Assembly (NCBI GenBank): GCA_027451825.1
Contig: DAIDHZ010000018.1
Span: forward strand, 1-42,481
Direction: 5' to 3'
Source: Chlamydiota bacterium
GTDB taxonomy: Bacteria; Chlamydiota; Chlamydiia; Chlamydiales; SM23-39
Length of the DNA stretch: 42,481 nt
Positions within the stretch are counted from its first letter, which is position 1. Each line of letters starts with the position of its first letter. The position numbers and the translations under genes are program-made. The notes beneath the pieces are model-generated. The model saw only the letters and a program-made list of their open reading frames with translations. It did not search any database and was not told where the DNA came from. Below are positions 6,946 through 17,719 of the stretch, piece after piece.

Positions 6946-7750
6946 AACGAAAAGGTTCTACATGAGGACCCTGATTTTGGAAAAGATTCTTCGTAAATTC
7001 TACTTTTTCCGGAGGAACAAAAAGAACTTTGATTTCCTCTGGACTTGCACCGTTTAATAACCCAATTTCAGGGTCTGCACTTTCAATTTCTACATGCGAA
7101 TCTTTTCTTTGAGATGCGATACCGACCAATACAGAAAAAGGGTTCTCAATGAGTTCTCGTTCAAGGTCAGTTAGATTGTCCCATTGTTTGATTTTTTCTT
7201 CTTCAAGAAGGATGAGTTCTTTTTGGTGTTCTTCAGTTGAAAAGCGTCTGAATGCTTCAGTCGACATTTCAGAAATGTTTTCTCGTCCTTTTTCCGGATT
7301 CCATGGACGCGCCTTCGCATACATTGCAGCAATGTCCAAATCTCTGATCCAAACCGTGGATACATACGCTTTGCCAACTGAGTTAAGTCCCGCATCATTG
7401 GTTCCGCTAAAAGGAAGGTGATGGAGTTCCTTGAGTTGCTCATAGGGCAAAACACCGTCTCCTTTTTTGAGTCCTATGAGGATGGGCGAAGACGTGCCAT
7501 GAAAAATTTTAGATCCATGTAACTGCCATGGGGTTAATCGGTAACGACATAATATTTTTTTGGCTGTTTGGTTTGCTTTTTCTACTGTAATGGGAGAAAA
7601 GGTGGATTCTTTTAAATGCCCCTCTTGATCAAAAAGATCGTCTTCGTAAGTGTAAGTTCTTAATTGAGAGATGCATGAGAGGATTTCGGAGGGAAGATCT
7701 GCAAAAGTAGCTGCCTTTATTAAAGGGGTGTTTGATGTTAAGTTTGTCAT
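6902..7750 (-). CDS. Hypothetical protein with HGT..ST..Y motif, possible ADP-ribosyltransferase-like effector
   Basis: 282 residues, soluble, no signal peptide. The central block has IFHGTSSPILIGL (His84), AYVSTVWIRD (residues 128-137) and DIAAMYAKA (Tyr144). It ends with SPEEIKVLFVPPEKVEF near residues 235-250. The order His-Gly-Thr, Ser-Thr, Tyr, then a C-terminal Glu-rich strand recalls the H-Y-E arrangement of the diphtheria-toxin/PARP-like ADP-ribosyltransferase fold; catalysis is unproven. It converges on and overlaps the 711-residue gene, whose C-terminus has a comparable pattern. The pair may be a small effector locus. The start ATG at 7750 is preceded by a very AT-rich stretch on the minus strand. 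Confidence 0.65.
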   Translation of the reverse strand: MTNLTSNTPLIKAATFADLPSEILSCISQLRTYTYEDDLFDQEGHLKESTFSPITVEKANQTAKKILCRYRLTPWQLHGSKIFHGTSSPILIGLKKGDGVLPYEQLKELHHLPFSGTNDAGLNSVGKAYVSTVWIRDLDIAAMYAKARPWNPEKGRENISEMSTEAFRRFSTEEHQKELILLEEEKIKQWDNLTDLERELIENPFSVLVGIASQRKDSHVEIESADPEIGLLNGASPEEIKVLFVPPEKVEFTKNLFQNQGPHVEPFRFMNTNPQRPDESHE

Positions 7751-7886
7751 GATTTAATAGTATTTTATTTGATTTTATTTACATTTTCAATGTTTTTAAC
7801 TTTGTTGGTAAATAAATTGTTTACATTATCTATATTCTTTCGAGATTCAAGCGATGACGCATTTGAAGAGCTCCTCTTTAAAAATG

Positions 7887-7984
7887 AACCACAGAGCAAG
7901 CACCACAGAGGCGAGAGAAGTCTTTGCGCGCTCCAAAAGTTGCCGCGCTTCGCGGCCTCTGTGAGCTCTGTGCTCTCTGTGGTT
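7887..7984. repeat. CACAGAG-type inverted repeat
   Basis: The left arm AACCACAGAG..CACCACAGAGGC (7887-7912) is matched by GCCTCTGTG..CTCTGTGGTT (ending 7984), giving terminal inverted repeats of about 26-30 bases. The centre has a GC-rich hairpin GCCGCG-CTT-CGCGGC. Short tandem CACAGAG words at both ends are a known style of intergenic repeat in several unrelated bacterial phyla. Together with AT-rich DNA it fills the 340-bp gap 7751-8090; nothing else was seen there apart from possible promoters. Confidence 0.75.
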
Positions 7985-8090
7985 AAAATATTTCTTTTAA
8001 TGGTTTGTGCCCTGGGGCTCGTTTCAGGTGTATTGAACAGAAAGAGATTTTTTAGGTACACTTTTTTGAATTGATTTGAGGTGTAAAAGT

Positions 8091-8450
8091 ATGTCAGGCG
8101 TTACGAGTAGATTTGGTGATGTGGTCTGTGCTGCAGCATTTGTAGATTCAGGAGAGACTGGTGTTAGACGCGTTGTTCTGGGTACAATCGTTTTGGCGGC
8201 AAATACTCTTTCGTGTCCAAGTGATGTTACGAGAGGAGTTCAAGCTGCATTTGATACAGCAGCTTTTGTTTCATCGAGTTATGGAGGTACTTTATTTTAT
8301 TCAGCAACTCAATCTCCGGATCCTGTAGATGCGACAGCAAAGGTGGCTGCGGCTACTTTTTTAACACTCGTAGTTCCTCCTGTGTTGCGTTTGGTTGGAT
8401 ATGGTGTAGTGAATGAGATCGAGGAATTAAGAGATCTGCGGGGTCAATAG
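8091..8450 (+). CDS. Small Inc-like hydrophobic protein
   Basis: 119 residues, unrecognised. Two hydrophobic stretches (about residues 27-41 and 84-104) are separated by a polar, Ser/Asp/Ala-rich middle, and the C-terminus is acidic. The pattern is compatible with a small inclusion-membrane or other secreted chlamydial protein, but the bilobed hairpin is wider than in classical Inc proteins. The ATG at 8091 has GAGGTG at 8079-8084 as ribosome site; a TTG at 8076 is less likely. The stop is 8 bp before the asnB start, so it may be in one transcript with asnB. Confidence 0.65.
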   Translation: MSGVTSRFGDVVCAAAFVDSGETGVRRVVLGTIVLAANTLSCPSDVTRGVQAAFDTAAFVSSSYGGTLFYSATQSPDPVDATAKVAAATFLTLVVPPVLRLVGYGVVNEIEELRDLRGQ

Positions 8451-8458
8451 GGTATTTT

Positions 8459-10291
8459 GTGTGTGGTTTTTCGGGGTGGGTGGATCAAAATCCACAGTCA
8501 AAAGATGTTTTAGAGAGAATGACACATTCTCTTTCTCACCGAGGGCCTGACGCGTCTGGATTCTATTGCGAAGGGGCAGCGGCATTTGGCCATCGACGTT
8601 TAAGCATTATCGATTTGGCTGAAAGTCATCAGCCAATGACGAGTCAAGATGGGCGTTACGTTTTGGCGTATAATGGAGAGCTTTATAATTTCTTAGAGTT
8701 AAAACAAGAGCTTGGTTCTTTGGGGAAGAAATTTCGAACTCAGGGAGATACTGAAGTTGTATTGGAAGCTTTGATTGAGTGGAAAGAAAGTGCACTTTCT
8801 CGATTCGTTGGAATGTTTGCCTTTGCTTTTTGGGATAAACAAGAAAAAAGACTTCTTTTGGCTCGCGATCACTTAGGTGTAAAGCCTCTTTATTTTTATC
8901 AAGATTCTGAAAGAATTGTGTTTGGATCAGAGATGAAAGCTCTTTTAGAGCATCCTGCAATTTCTAAAGAAATCAATCCGAATGCAATCGGTCTTTATCT
9001 GGAGTGTCAATATATTCCGGCTCCTGAGACGATGTTTCAGAAAATTCAAAAACTGCCTGCAGCGCATTATCTTGTTTATCAAGATGGTATATGTAAGCAA
9101 GCATCTTATTGGACGCCTCAGTATTTACCGAAGTTTGATTTTGATGAAAAGACAGCCGTTTTGCTTTTGGAAGAACATTTGACTCGATCTGTTCGGTCGA
9201 TGATGGTGGCAGATGTCCCTTTAGGCGTTTTTGTAAGCGGAGGGATTGATTCTTCGATGATTGCTGCATTGATGCAGAAAGAGAGCCGTCAGAAGATTCA
9301 TATGTTTTCGATTGCTCTCAATCATCAGGATGGAGAGCAAATGCATGCGGAAAGCGTCGCGAAGTATTTGGGAGCGCATTTTCATCCTTTAGTTGTTGAA
9401 GCCAAAGATCTCATTTCTTCTTTGGATGTTCCTTTAGATGAACCTTTGGGGGATCAAGCCATATTGCCGACGCTTCTTCTTTCAAAGTTGACTCGTTCGT
9501 CGGTAAAGGTGGTCCTTACAGGAGAGGGCGCAGATGAAATTTTAGCAGGTTATAGTAATTACCCGAAGAAAATCAAAGATGCTCCGATTTGTCATTTACT
9601 GCATCATTCTTTGCTGCCTTATCTTTACCCTTTGATGCCGACAAAACTTCGGAAAAGTCGTCTTTGCAAAGCGATGAGTCGTCCAGAGTCTCGTCGTCAT
9701 GCAACTATTGCTAGTTTATTTGATCGAGAAACGTATTCTTATATATTGGAAAAACCGTTTCGACGTGCTCAAAACAGTTCTTTGGAAGAGATCGCAGAGC
9801 GCTATTATTTTGAATGTAATGGGAAGAATTTTTTAGATAAAATGCTTCATGTTGATACAAAACTTTGGCTCGCAGATGATTTATTGACGAAAGTGGATCG
9901 TGCGACGATGGCGTATTCATTAGAGGCGAGAGTTCCTTACTTGGATCATCGCTTGGTGGAGTTTGCAGCTTGCCTTCCTTGTGAATATAAGCTCCGTGGA
10001 TTTGAAGGGAAGTATTTGTTAAAACAACTTGCGTCTTTAGGTTTTTTGCCGATGGATATTGTTCGTCGTCCGAAAAAAGGATTTGTGATGCCTTTAGGCG
10101 ATTGGATGAGAGGGGAATTGAAACCTCTTGTGGATGATGCTCTTTTTTCTTTAAGTTCTCGTCAGATTTTGCAAAAAAAGGCGTTGAAAAATTTAAGAGA
10201 AAGAAATCAGAAGTCGGATGCAACGCGTCTTTTTGCTCTTCTTTCATTAGAGCTTTGGTTTCGACGTTTTGCCCCTAATTATTCGTTTTAA
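8459..10291 (+). CDS. asnB: Asparagine synthetase, glutamine-hydrolysing
   Basis: A full-length class B asparagine synthetase of 610 residues. The start is GTG and the next residue is Cys2 (CGFSGW), which becomes the N-terminal nucleophile of the glutaminase domain after Met removal; this fixes the start. Residues 2 to about 215 form the Ntn amidotransferase domain (HRGPDASG, YNGELYNF). The synthase domain has the PP-loop SGGIDSS at about residues 259-265, and DLLTKVDRATMAYSLEARVPYLD further on. It makes Asn from Asp, Gln and ATP. No good Shine-Dalgarno is seen, and it lies 8 bp behind the small Inc-like gene. I would not expect it in the animal-pathogenic Chlamydia, which supports an environmental lineage. 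Confidence 0.95.
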   Translation: MCGFSGWVDQNPQSKDVLERMTHSLSHRGPDASGFYCEGAAAFGHRRLSIIDLAESHQPMTSQDGRYVLAYNGELYNFLELKQELGSLGKKFRTQGDTEVVLEALIEWKESALSRFVGMFAFAFWDKQEKRLLLARDHLGVKPLYFYQDSERIVFGSEMKALLEHPAISKEINPNAIGLYLECQYIPAPETMFQKIQKLPAAHYLVYQDGICKQASYWTPQYLPKFDFDEKTAVLLLEEHLTRSVRSMMVADVPLGVFVSGGIDSSMIAALMQKESRQKIHMFSIALNHQDGEQMHAESVAKYLGAHFHPLVVEAKDLISSLDVPLDEPLGDQAILPTLLLSKLTRSSVKVVLTGEGADEILAGYSNYPKKIKDAPICHLLHHSLLPYLYPLMPTKLRKSRLCKAMSRPESRRHATIASLFDRETYSYILEKPFRRAQNSSLEEIAERYYFECNGKNFLDKMLHVDTKLWLADDLLTKVDRATMAYSLEARVPYLDHRLVEFAACLPCEYKLRGFEGKYLLKQLASLGFLPMDIVRRPKKGFVMPLGDWMRGELKPLVDDALFSLSSRQILQKKALKNLRERNQKSDATRLFALLSLELWFRRFAPNYSF

Positions 10292-10292
10292 G

Positions 10293-10676
10293 TTACTGAG
10301 TGAGATAGTCATAGAGGTCTTTTTGCGTGGTAATAAAGTGACTTTTATATTGCTCGCAAAGAGGGTGAAATGCGTCGAGAAGTTCTTTATCTCCAACCCC
10401 AGGCATGCAAAGGGCGTGCATCTGGCTTGTTTTTTCTTTGTTTTGAAGGTATTGAAGGCCAGCTAAATAATCTTCTTTGCTAAATCCTTCTTCTTCGACT
10501 TTAAAATAGATGATTTTTCTTTCGAATAAAAGAGCTTGAATTGCAAAAAAAAGGCCTTCACTTTCAGGAGGGGGATTCCCTAGTAAATCAATGAGTTCAG
10601 GAAGTCCTTGGAGAACGTAAGGCTTTTTACATTGACCTTTTTCTGCTTCTCCAAAGAGGGCTATGACGTGTCGCAT
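10293..10676 (-). CDS. Conserved-looking hypothetical protein
   Basis: 127 residues, soluble, not recognised. It begins MRHVIALFGEAEKGQC, contains a Leu/Asn/Pro-rich linker and an acidic middle, and ends YDYLTQ. Cys16, Cys89 and Cys106 do not form an obvious metal motif. It has a good ribosome site (AAGGAG on the minus strand, 10681-10686, six bases before the ATG). That site directly abuts the left end of the inverted-repeat element at 10687, so any promoter must lie inside or beyond the element. It converges with asnB, with a single base between the two stop codons. Confidence 0.75.
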   Translation of the reverse strand: MRHVIALFGEAEKGQCKKPYVLQGLPELIDLLGNPPPESEGLFFAIQALLFERKIIYFKVEEEGFSKEDYLAGLQYLQNKEKTSQMHALCMPGVGDKELLDAFHPLCEQYKSHFITTQKDLYDYLTQ

Positions 10677-10686
10677 GAGATCTCCT

Positions 10687-10864
10687 TATACACCGCTCGT
10701 GATATCCAAGAATCGTTGCGGTGTTGGCCAGCTACGGCATTTGAGCCCATCTGCATTACTTAAGCTTACTTAAGTTGGGTTGCGGTCTGCGTCAGCTTCG
10801 CTTAGGCATCAAATGGCAGGTGCCTCCCTGCCATATCCGATTCTTGGATATCACTCCCGGTATA
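10687..10864. repeat. MITE-like element, TATAC..GTGATATCCAAGAATCG subtype
   Basis: The terminal inverted repeats are about 28 bases. A perfect 17-base core, GTGATATCCAAGAATCG, lies on the left, with its complement CGATTCTTGGATATCAC on the right, and the outer ends are TATAC and GGTATA. The interior includes a directly repeated ACTTAAG word and a GC-rich right half. The tips share CAAGAATCG and the TATACCG end with the family at 16637, 26976 and 38743, but the interior differs. It fills most of the gap between eno and the 127-residue gene. Confidence 0.8.
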
Positions 10865-10917
10865 GTTTTACCCATAAGGAGAGGGAAATAAAATTTCAAG
10901 AAGGAGTTCTCTCTTCG

Positions 10918-13260
<2,343 letters not shown>

Positions 13261-13264
<4 letters not shown>

Positions 13265-13977
13265 GAGTGCCTTAAAGTATAAAGAAGGATTGCGCCTGCA
13301 GATGCCACATTCAGCGACTCCACATTGTTGCTTAAAGGAATGGAAAGAAGCTTCCCTTGTGTTTTTGCCCAGCTCCCGATTCCTTGTCCTTCATGACTTA
13401 AAACGAGAGCTAAGGGAGCTTGAAAGGAGATTTTTTGGAGGGGTTCTCCTTTGGCATCTGCAACCCAAAGAGGGATTTTCTTTGTTTTTAGCCAATGAAT
13501 GATTTCATCAGGTGTTTTGACTTGAAATGGCATTTGAAGAGAAGCTCCTTGAGAGGCTCTTAAGGCTTTATCATTGAACGGATCTACTGTTTCAGGAGTC
13601 ATGAGAATAGCTTCCCATTTTAGCGCCCATGCTGTGCGAAAGAGTGTTCCTAAATTCCCGGGATCTTGAATCCGATCTAAAATGAGGACAAATTGCTGGT
13701 TTTTGATTTCTGTTTCTTGAGGCATTTCAATTTCTGCAGCCATTTCTACATCGAGAGATGTGATTTTTTGAAGAATCTCAGGTGTTGCAAGATAGGATTC
13801 TTGGCATGGAATATCGATCGCTTTTGTGCTGATGAGTTTTAGAATGGGGACTTTGAGTTCTAAAATGAGGGTCTCTCCAATGACAAGAATTTTTTTTACC
13901 TCTTGTCTGTAGGCTTTGTCTTTACGAAGCAAAGTTAAGTGTTTGACAAGAGGGTGTTGTAGGCTTTTAAGGTGCAT
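13261..13977 (-). CDS. SpoU/TrmH-family RNA 2'-O-methyltransferase (RlmB-like)
   Basis: About 238 residues from the preferred ATG at 13977; an in-frame ATG at 14043 would add 22 residues, and neither has a clear ribosome site. The N-terminal part (SLQHPLVKHLTLLRKDKAYR) is the substrate-binding extension typical of RlmB/TsnR-like members. The SPOUT catalytic motifs follow: DRIQDPGNLGTLFRTA, LVLSHEGQG and IPLSNNVESLNVASAGAI. It probably methylates a ribose in 23S rRNA or a tRNA; the exact nucleotide cannot be told. It heads the operon with rsgA and eno, overlapping rsgA by 4 bases. Confidence 0.88.
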
Positions 13978-14065
13978 GAACTTATGATCTGTGGAATTCG
14001 GAAATAATGCAAGTTTTTGTAAAAATGCTATCGCAAATGGCATTTTTTAATGTAAAACGCTATTT

Positions 14066-15035
14066 ATGGTGGCAGATTACACAGAACGGGCAATGGCTCC
14101 TCCTGAAGAGAGCTATTTTCTTTTAGGGCCTAGAGGAACCGGTAAGTCTACATGGCTCAAAGCGCATTATCCTCGTGGAGTTCGCATCGATCTTCTTTTG
14201 GGTGAAGAGGAGAGGCGTTTTCGGGCTTATCCCGAGAAGATTCGAGATGTTGTAAAAGCTATGAAGCCTCAAGATACTTTGATTCTTGATGAAATTCAAA
14301 GAGCTCCGAATCTTTTGCCTGAGATTCACGCTTTGATCGAGGAAAAATTGGGGATTCAAGCAACTCAATGATTATATTACGCTTTATTTGCGAGAAGAAG
14401 TTCAGGCGGAAGGATTGGTTCGTCAAGTCGGTGATTTTGCAAGATTTTTGGAAGTTGCCAGTTTTTCTTATGCATCCATTTGGACGACGATTGATATTGC
14501 TCGTGAATCGGGAGTGAAAAGAGCAACTGTAGATAATTATCATCAAATTTTAGAAGATTTGCTTCTTTCATTTTCTCTTCCTGTATTTACTCGAAGAGCC
14601 AAAAGACGTTTGATTGCACATTCCAAGTTTTATTTTTTTGATGTAGGGGTATTTCGAGCTCTTCGTCCTCGAGGAATTTTAGATATTGAAAGTGAAATTG
14701 AAGGCTGCGCTCTTGAAGGTCTTGTAGCTCAGCACTTGAGATCATGGGTTCAATTACAAAGAGAAAAGCATTCTCTTTCTTTTTGGCATACAGCTACGAA
14801 TCTTGAAGTTGATTTTGTTATTTATGGACCTCGTGGTTTTTGGGCGATTGAAGTGAAACGTTCGGAGCATTTGGCGCCTCACGATATCAAGGGGCTGTTG
14901 GCATTTCAAGAAGAGTATCCTGAAGCTCAATGTTTCATTGTGAATCGAGGTAAGAGACGAGAAAACTACCGTGGGTTTCCTGTGATTCCTGTCGATGAAT
15001 TTTTGTTGAATCTTACTTCTGATCATCTGTTTTGA
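14066..15035 (+). pseudogene. AAA ATPase with DUF4143-type C-terminal domain, internally deleted and frameshifted
   Basis: The first part (14066-14371) encodes the P-loop GPRGTGKSTW, a Walker B DTLILDEIQRAP and HALIEEK, then stops at 14369. A second part in another frame (from about 14364) resumes with LNDYITLYLREEVQAEG and continues through RESGVKRATVDNYHQILEDL to EVDFVIYGPRGFWAIEVKRS, which is the nuclease-like C-terminal domain. Intact relatives are about 380-400 residues. Here roughly 90-100 residues between helix 1 and the YLREE block are missing, and the junction is out of frame. One deletion around 14360 explains both. The second part could still be translated (TTG at 14388, 215 residues). 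The role of intact members is unknown. The 3' end overlaps the CCA-enzyme gene by 23 bases. Confidence 0.85.
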
Positions 15036-16248
15036 TTTGTTTCAAAATGATTTCAGGATCTTCGATACTTTGATTGATTGCGATGCGATTGGCTTTTTTT
15101 AGCAAATGTCCCATTTTCTCTCCCGGTTCAATTCCTATCTTCAGGAGATCTTTGGCTTTGACAACCGGATTATTTGTTTGAATTCTTTGAGTAAAAGAAG
15201 AGAGTTTTCTCATCCTTTCTTCATGATGGAGAAGAAAATTTGTTTGTTCATCGGGTTTTAAATGACACTGGATGATGCGAAGAGCTTCGGCAGCGAAACG
15301 ATTTGCATAAAGATGAGCCCAATCATAGAGCTCGACAGAGCCGGGAGAGTTTTTTTCTTTTAAAATCTCTTGTTTGATAGAAAATAAAAAAGAAACAAAA
15401 TGTTCGGTTTCTTTGGATTGTTTTAAGGTTTTACAAAGATCTAGAGCCTCCCTCAAGGAAATTTCCGGGAAAAGGGCAAGAATAAAAGCGATGGCATGGG
15501 CATTTTTAGGATAGTGAGAGGCGATGTCTATTCTTGTTTGAATTTCTGTAAGTGAAGTTCCTTTTAAACGAGGAAAGATGGTTTCTAAGAGATGAAATTC
15601 ATGGAGCTTTACAAGAGTTTTGCAAAGATTCCCAAAATTGTGAGCTTTGATGAGTTCTTGCCACACTCTTTCGATGGCAACGGAAGGAAAAAGCTCATTT
15701 GCATGTGCTAAAATCGCTTTTTTTGTGTTTTTTTCAATGTCAAAGCCAAAACGGCAAGAAAGACGAATCGCTCGAATCATGCGAAGACGATCTTCTCGAA
15801 TTCTTTCATGAGGGTTTCCGATCGCTTTAATGATTTTGAGATCGAGATCCTTTCTTCCGTCTACGTAATCGAGAATTGCGCCGGAGGTCGGATCAAAAAA
15901 CATCCCGTTGATGGTAAAATCTCTTCGTTTGGCATCCTCTTGAGCGGAGCTAAAAGCAACTCCGGTAGGTCGTCTTCCATCTTCATAATTCAAATCTTGT
16001 CTGAAGGTGGCAACCTCATATTCATGACCTTCGATGATGACGAGGATAATGCCAAAGGCAATGCCGATGGGAACTGTGTGAGGAAAAAGAGATTGAACAA
16101 TGTCAGGGGAGGCATCCGTTGCAATATCAATGTCATCAGAGGGGTAATTGAGAAGAAAATCGCGGACCCATCCTCCTGCATAGTAGGCGGTATAGCCTGC
16201 TTTTTTCAGATTTTCAACGATGTAGCGTGCCTGAGGGTGTTCTTCCAT
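15013..16248 (-). CDS. Class II tRNA nucleotidyltransferase / poly(A) polymerase
   Basis: 411 residues. The nucleotidyltransferase core has AYYAGGWVRDFLL and the metal-binding PSDDIDIATDA. It is followed by RRDFTINGMFFDP, the neck motif DRLRMIRAIRLSCRFGF and an all-helical C-terminal body. Class II enzymes either add CCA to tRNA 3' ends or poly(A) to RNA, and sequence alone rarely separates the two. The tRNA-Arg in this window needs CCA addition. The gene is called pcnB or cca in different genomes, so no symbol is given. It is convergent with the broken ATPase. Confidence 0.9.
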   Translation of the reverse strand: MEEHPQARYIVENLKKAGYTAYYAGGWVRDFLLNYPSDDIDIATDASPDIVQSLFPHTVPIGIAFGIILVIIEGHEYEVATFRQDLNYEDGRRPTGVAFSSAQEDAKRRDFTINGMFFDPTSGAILDYVDGRKDLDLKIIKAIGNPHERIREDRLRMIRAIRLSCRFGFDIEKNTKKAILAHANELFPSVAIERVWQELIKAHNFGNLCKTLVKLHEFHLLETIFPRLKGTSLTEIQTRIDIASHYPKNAHAIAFILALFPEISLREALDLCKTLKQSKETEHFVSFLFSIKQEILKEKNSPGSVELYDWAHLYANRFAAEALRIIQCHLKPDEQTNFLLHHEERMRKLSSFTQRIQTNNPVVKAKDLLKIGIEPGEKMGHLLKKANRIAINQSIEDPEIILKQIKTDDQK

Positions 16249-16302
16249 AAGGTCATTGTAGCAAAGATGTCAAATTTCCTCGAGAAATCCGAAAGAGCTC
16301 AG

Positions 16303-16611
16303 TCAAGCAAATCGTACGTGTTTTTTTTGGTTCTTTGTTTGGCTCAGGTTCGAGGCGGGTTGATTCTTCCAACGTTCGAAATGGTGTGTTGCGATTGTAG
16401 CAATGGCTGAAATAGAGCCTGCTCCAATAGCAGTTCCAACATCTTCTTTGGTGATTGATCCTGTTATTTTTGCCATCAATGTAGTTGTGAGGAATCCACA
16501 TATAAAAGAGCAGACAGTTGCTGGTTTAAGAGAGTGTTTAGCCTCTGATCCTAAGGAGCTTCCTCCTAAAGCGAAAATGGAAGCGAAAATGATGAGATCT
16601 GTTGTTTCCAT
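16303..16611 (-). CDS. Small membrane protein, unknown
   Basis: 102 residues from the ATG at 16611. Glycine- and alanine-rich hydrophobic segments lie at about residues 5-20, 30-48 and 60-78, with a basic C-terminal tail (SQTKNQKKHVRFA). The last pair, with the sequence ITKEDVGTAIGAGSISAIATIATHH between, could form a membrane hairpin as in inclusion-membrane proteins. The frame can be extended 14 codons upstream, but those codons fall in the edge of the repeat element at 16637. Start and function are uncertain. Confidence 0.55.
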   Translation of the reverse strand: METTDLIIFASIFALGGSSLGSEAKHSLKPATVCSFICGFLTTTLMAKITGSITKEDVGTAIGAGSISAIATIATHHFERWKNQPASNLSQTKNQKKHVRFA

Positions 16612-16636
16612 GAATAAACTACATTTTGTTTGTATT

Positions 16637-16845
16637 ATACCGAAAAAATTCAAGAATCGGTTTTGGGCGGCGTCGGCTTTATCTCAAAATTCGGATTCTC
16701 ACCCTAAGCCTTGCCCATTGGGCAATGGTCACTCGCTCCGAATGCAAATTTTGAGAAGCCTCCTTGCCCAATGGCGAGAAACTCGCTATTTTAGGCGAAG
16801 CAAAGCTTTATCCTCCATTTCCCAATTCTTGAATCGTTTCGTATA
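16637..16845. repeat. MITE-like element, TATACCG family, copy 1
   Basis: The left tip is TATACCGAAAAAATTCAAG and the right tip reads as its complement (CAATTCTTGAATCGTTTC, then GTATA), with several mismatches. The interior has nested arms: TCTCAAAATTCGGATTC pairs with CTCCGAATGCAAATTTTGAGA around a near-palindromic CTTGCCCATTGGGCAATGG. The copy at 38743 is almost identical over the first ~150 bases, and the copy at 26976 is shorter. No open reading frame is shared. It lies 25 bp upstream of the small membrane protein's start. Confidence 0.88.
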
Positions 16846-16888
16846 TTATATCGTATTTTAACTAGGTTTTCAATTGTATAACATTTTT

Positions 16889-17686
16889 TTAGAAAACGGC
16901 GATTGTTGAAAAAGTATAGGCGCTTTCGCTTCTGAAACGCTGCTCGAAATTGACATGGAATCTTCCCGTAAGAGATACGGTAATTCCATAAAAGTAACCC
17001 ATCTTGTATTTGTTTTTGTATTCAATGGAGCCAACTTCTTCACCTTTGGCGACGGAAAGAGTGGATTGCATGTAGTTTCCTCCTACATAGGGAGTGAAAA
17101 TGAAAATGCGAGAAGAGAGTCCAAGACTTGCTTGCCATTCGGATAAAGAGAGTTTTTGTCGATCAAAATTCATTGGCAGGTTCAGTCGATTTAAAAATTT
17201 AAAATAAGTTTTGGGAGATTCCGGAATCGCATAATAGGTGAAATCGGTGCTTAAATAGGTTTGCCCCCATTGAATAAGAACCACTTTAGCGCCTGTGCTC
17301 CAAGAAAAATGGTAATCGCTTTCAAAGTCCCATTCAATGGGATCGCTCGGTTTTTGATCGTGAGGCTTGATTCTTTCCTTAGATCCCCCGACAGTTCCGA
17401 AAAGTTCGAGCCTTTCTAAAAGAATTACCGAAAGAGTTGCAACTTGTGAGTGGATAATAAACTCACGAAACGTATCATTGAGGTCGATGGATGGATTTTT
17501 TTTGCTTGTTTCATATTTTTTATCGGATACATAGTCAGCAACATAGCCGGAGGTTCCTTTAATCAGAGGGTTATGGCCGGAAAAAATCCCTGTGTTCATG
17601 ATGGCAGGCGCTGCCGGATTGCCTACATAGACTCCAAAAAGAGAAATCTGAAGCAAAAGAAAAAGAATGAAAAATGGGTTGTTCAT
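16889..17686 (-). CDS. MOMP-like chlamydial outer-membrane beta-barrel protein
   Basis: 265 residues from the ATG at 17686. A signal peptide (about 1-21, MNNPFFILFLLLQISLFGV) is followed by VGNPAAPAIMNTG, close to the start of mature MOMP-like porins in environmental Chlamydiae. Alternating aromatic/polar strands follow, and the C-terminal residue is Phe (STIAVF), the usual signal for BamA-mediated insertion. It lacks abundant cysteines and is shorter than the 360-400 residues of classical MOMP, so it may be a reduced paralogue. An upstream ATG at 17728 would overlap mutL and spoil the signal peptide. Only 33 bp separate it from divergent mutL. Confidence 0.7.
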   Translation of the reverse strand: MNNPFFILFLLLQISLFGVYVGNPAAPAIMNTGIFSGHNPLIKGTSGYVADYVSDKKYETSKKNPSIDLNDTFREFIIHSQVATLSVILLERLELFGTVGGSKERIKPHDQKPSDPIEWDFESDYHFSWSTGAKVVLIQWGQTYLSTDFTYYAIPESPKTYFKFLNRLNLPMNFDRQKLSLSEWQASLGLSSRIFIFTPYVGGNYMQSTLSVAKGEEVGSIEYKNKYKMGYFYGITVSLTGRFHVNFEQRFRSESAYTFSTIAVF

Positions 17687-17719
17687 TGTTTTCGAAGTAT
17701 ATACTGAAAATGGAATATC

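Noticed and set aside
7801..7840. Promoter TTGTTT..TATATT in the AT-rich gap
   Set aside because: Spacing between the hexamers is only 7 bp; AT-rich DNA gives many such matches.
7887..7984. Possible CRISPR repeats because of repeated CACAGAG words
   Set aside because: The spacing is irregular and the words are in inverted, not direct, orientation; no spacers and no cas genes.
7765..8074. Opposed ~100-codon frames around the CACAGAG repeat
   Set aside because: Both run through the palindrome and have no recognisable protein pattern; the palindrome keeps both strands open by chance.
10861..10917. Intrinsic terminator after eno
   Set aside because: Only short 5-bp stems (GAAAT/ATTTC) without a T tract in the right direction; not convincing.
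16403..16861. 152-codon plus-strand frame overlapping the small membrane protein and the repeat
   Set aside because: Half of it lies in the MITE-like element and the other half is antisense to a better minus-strand frame; no ribosome site.
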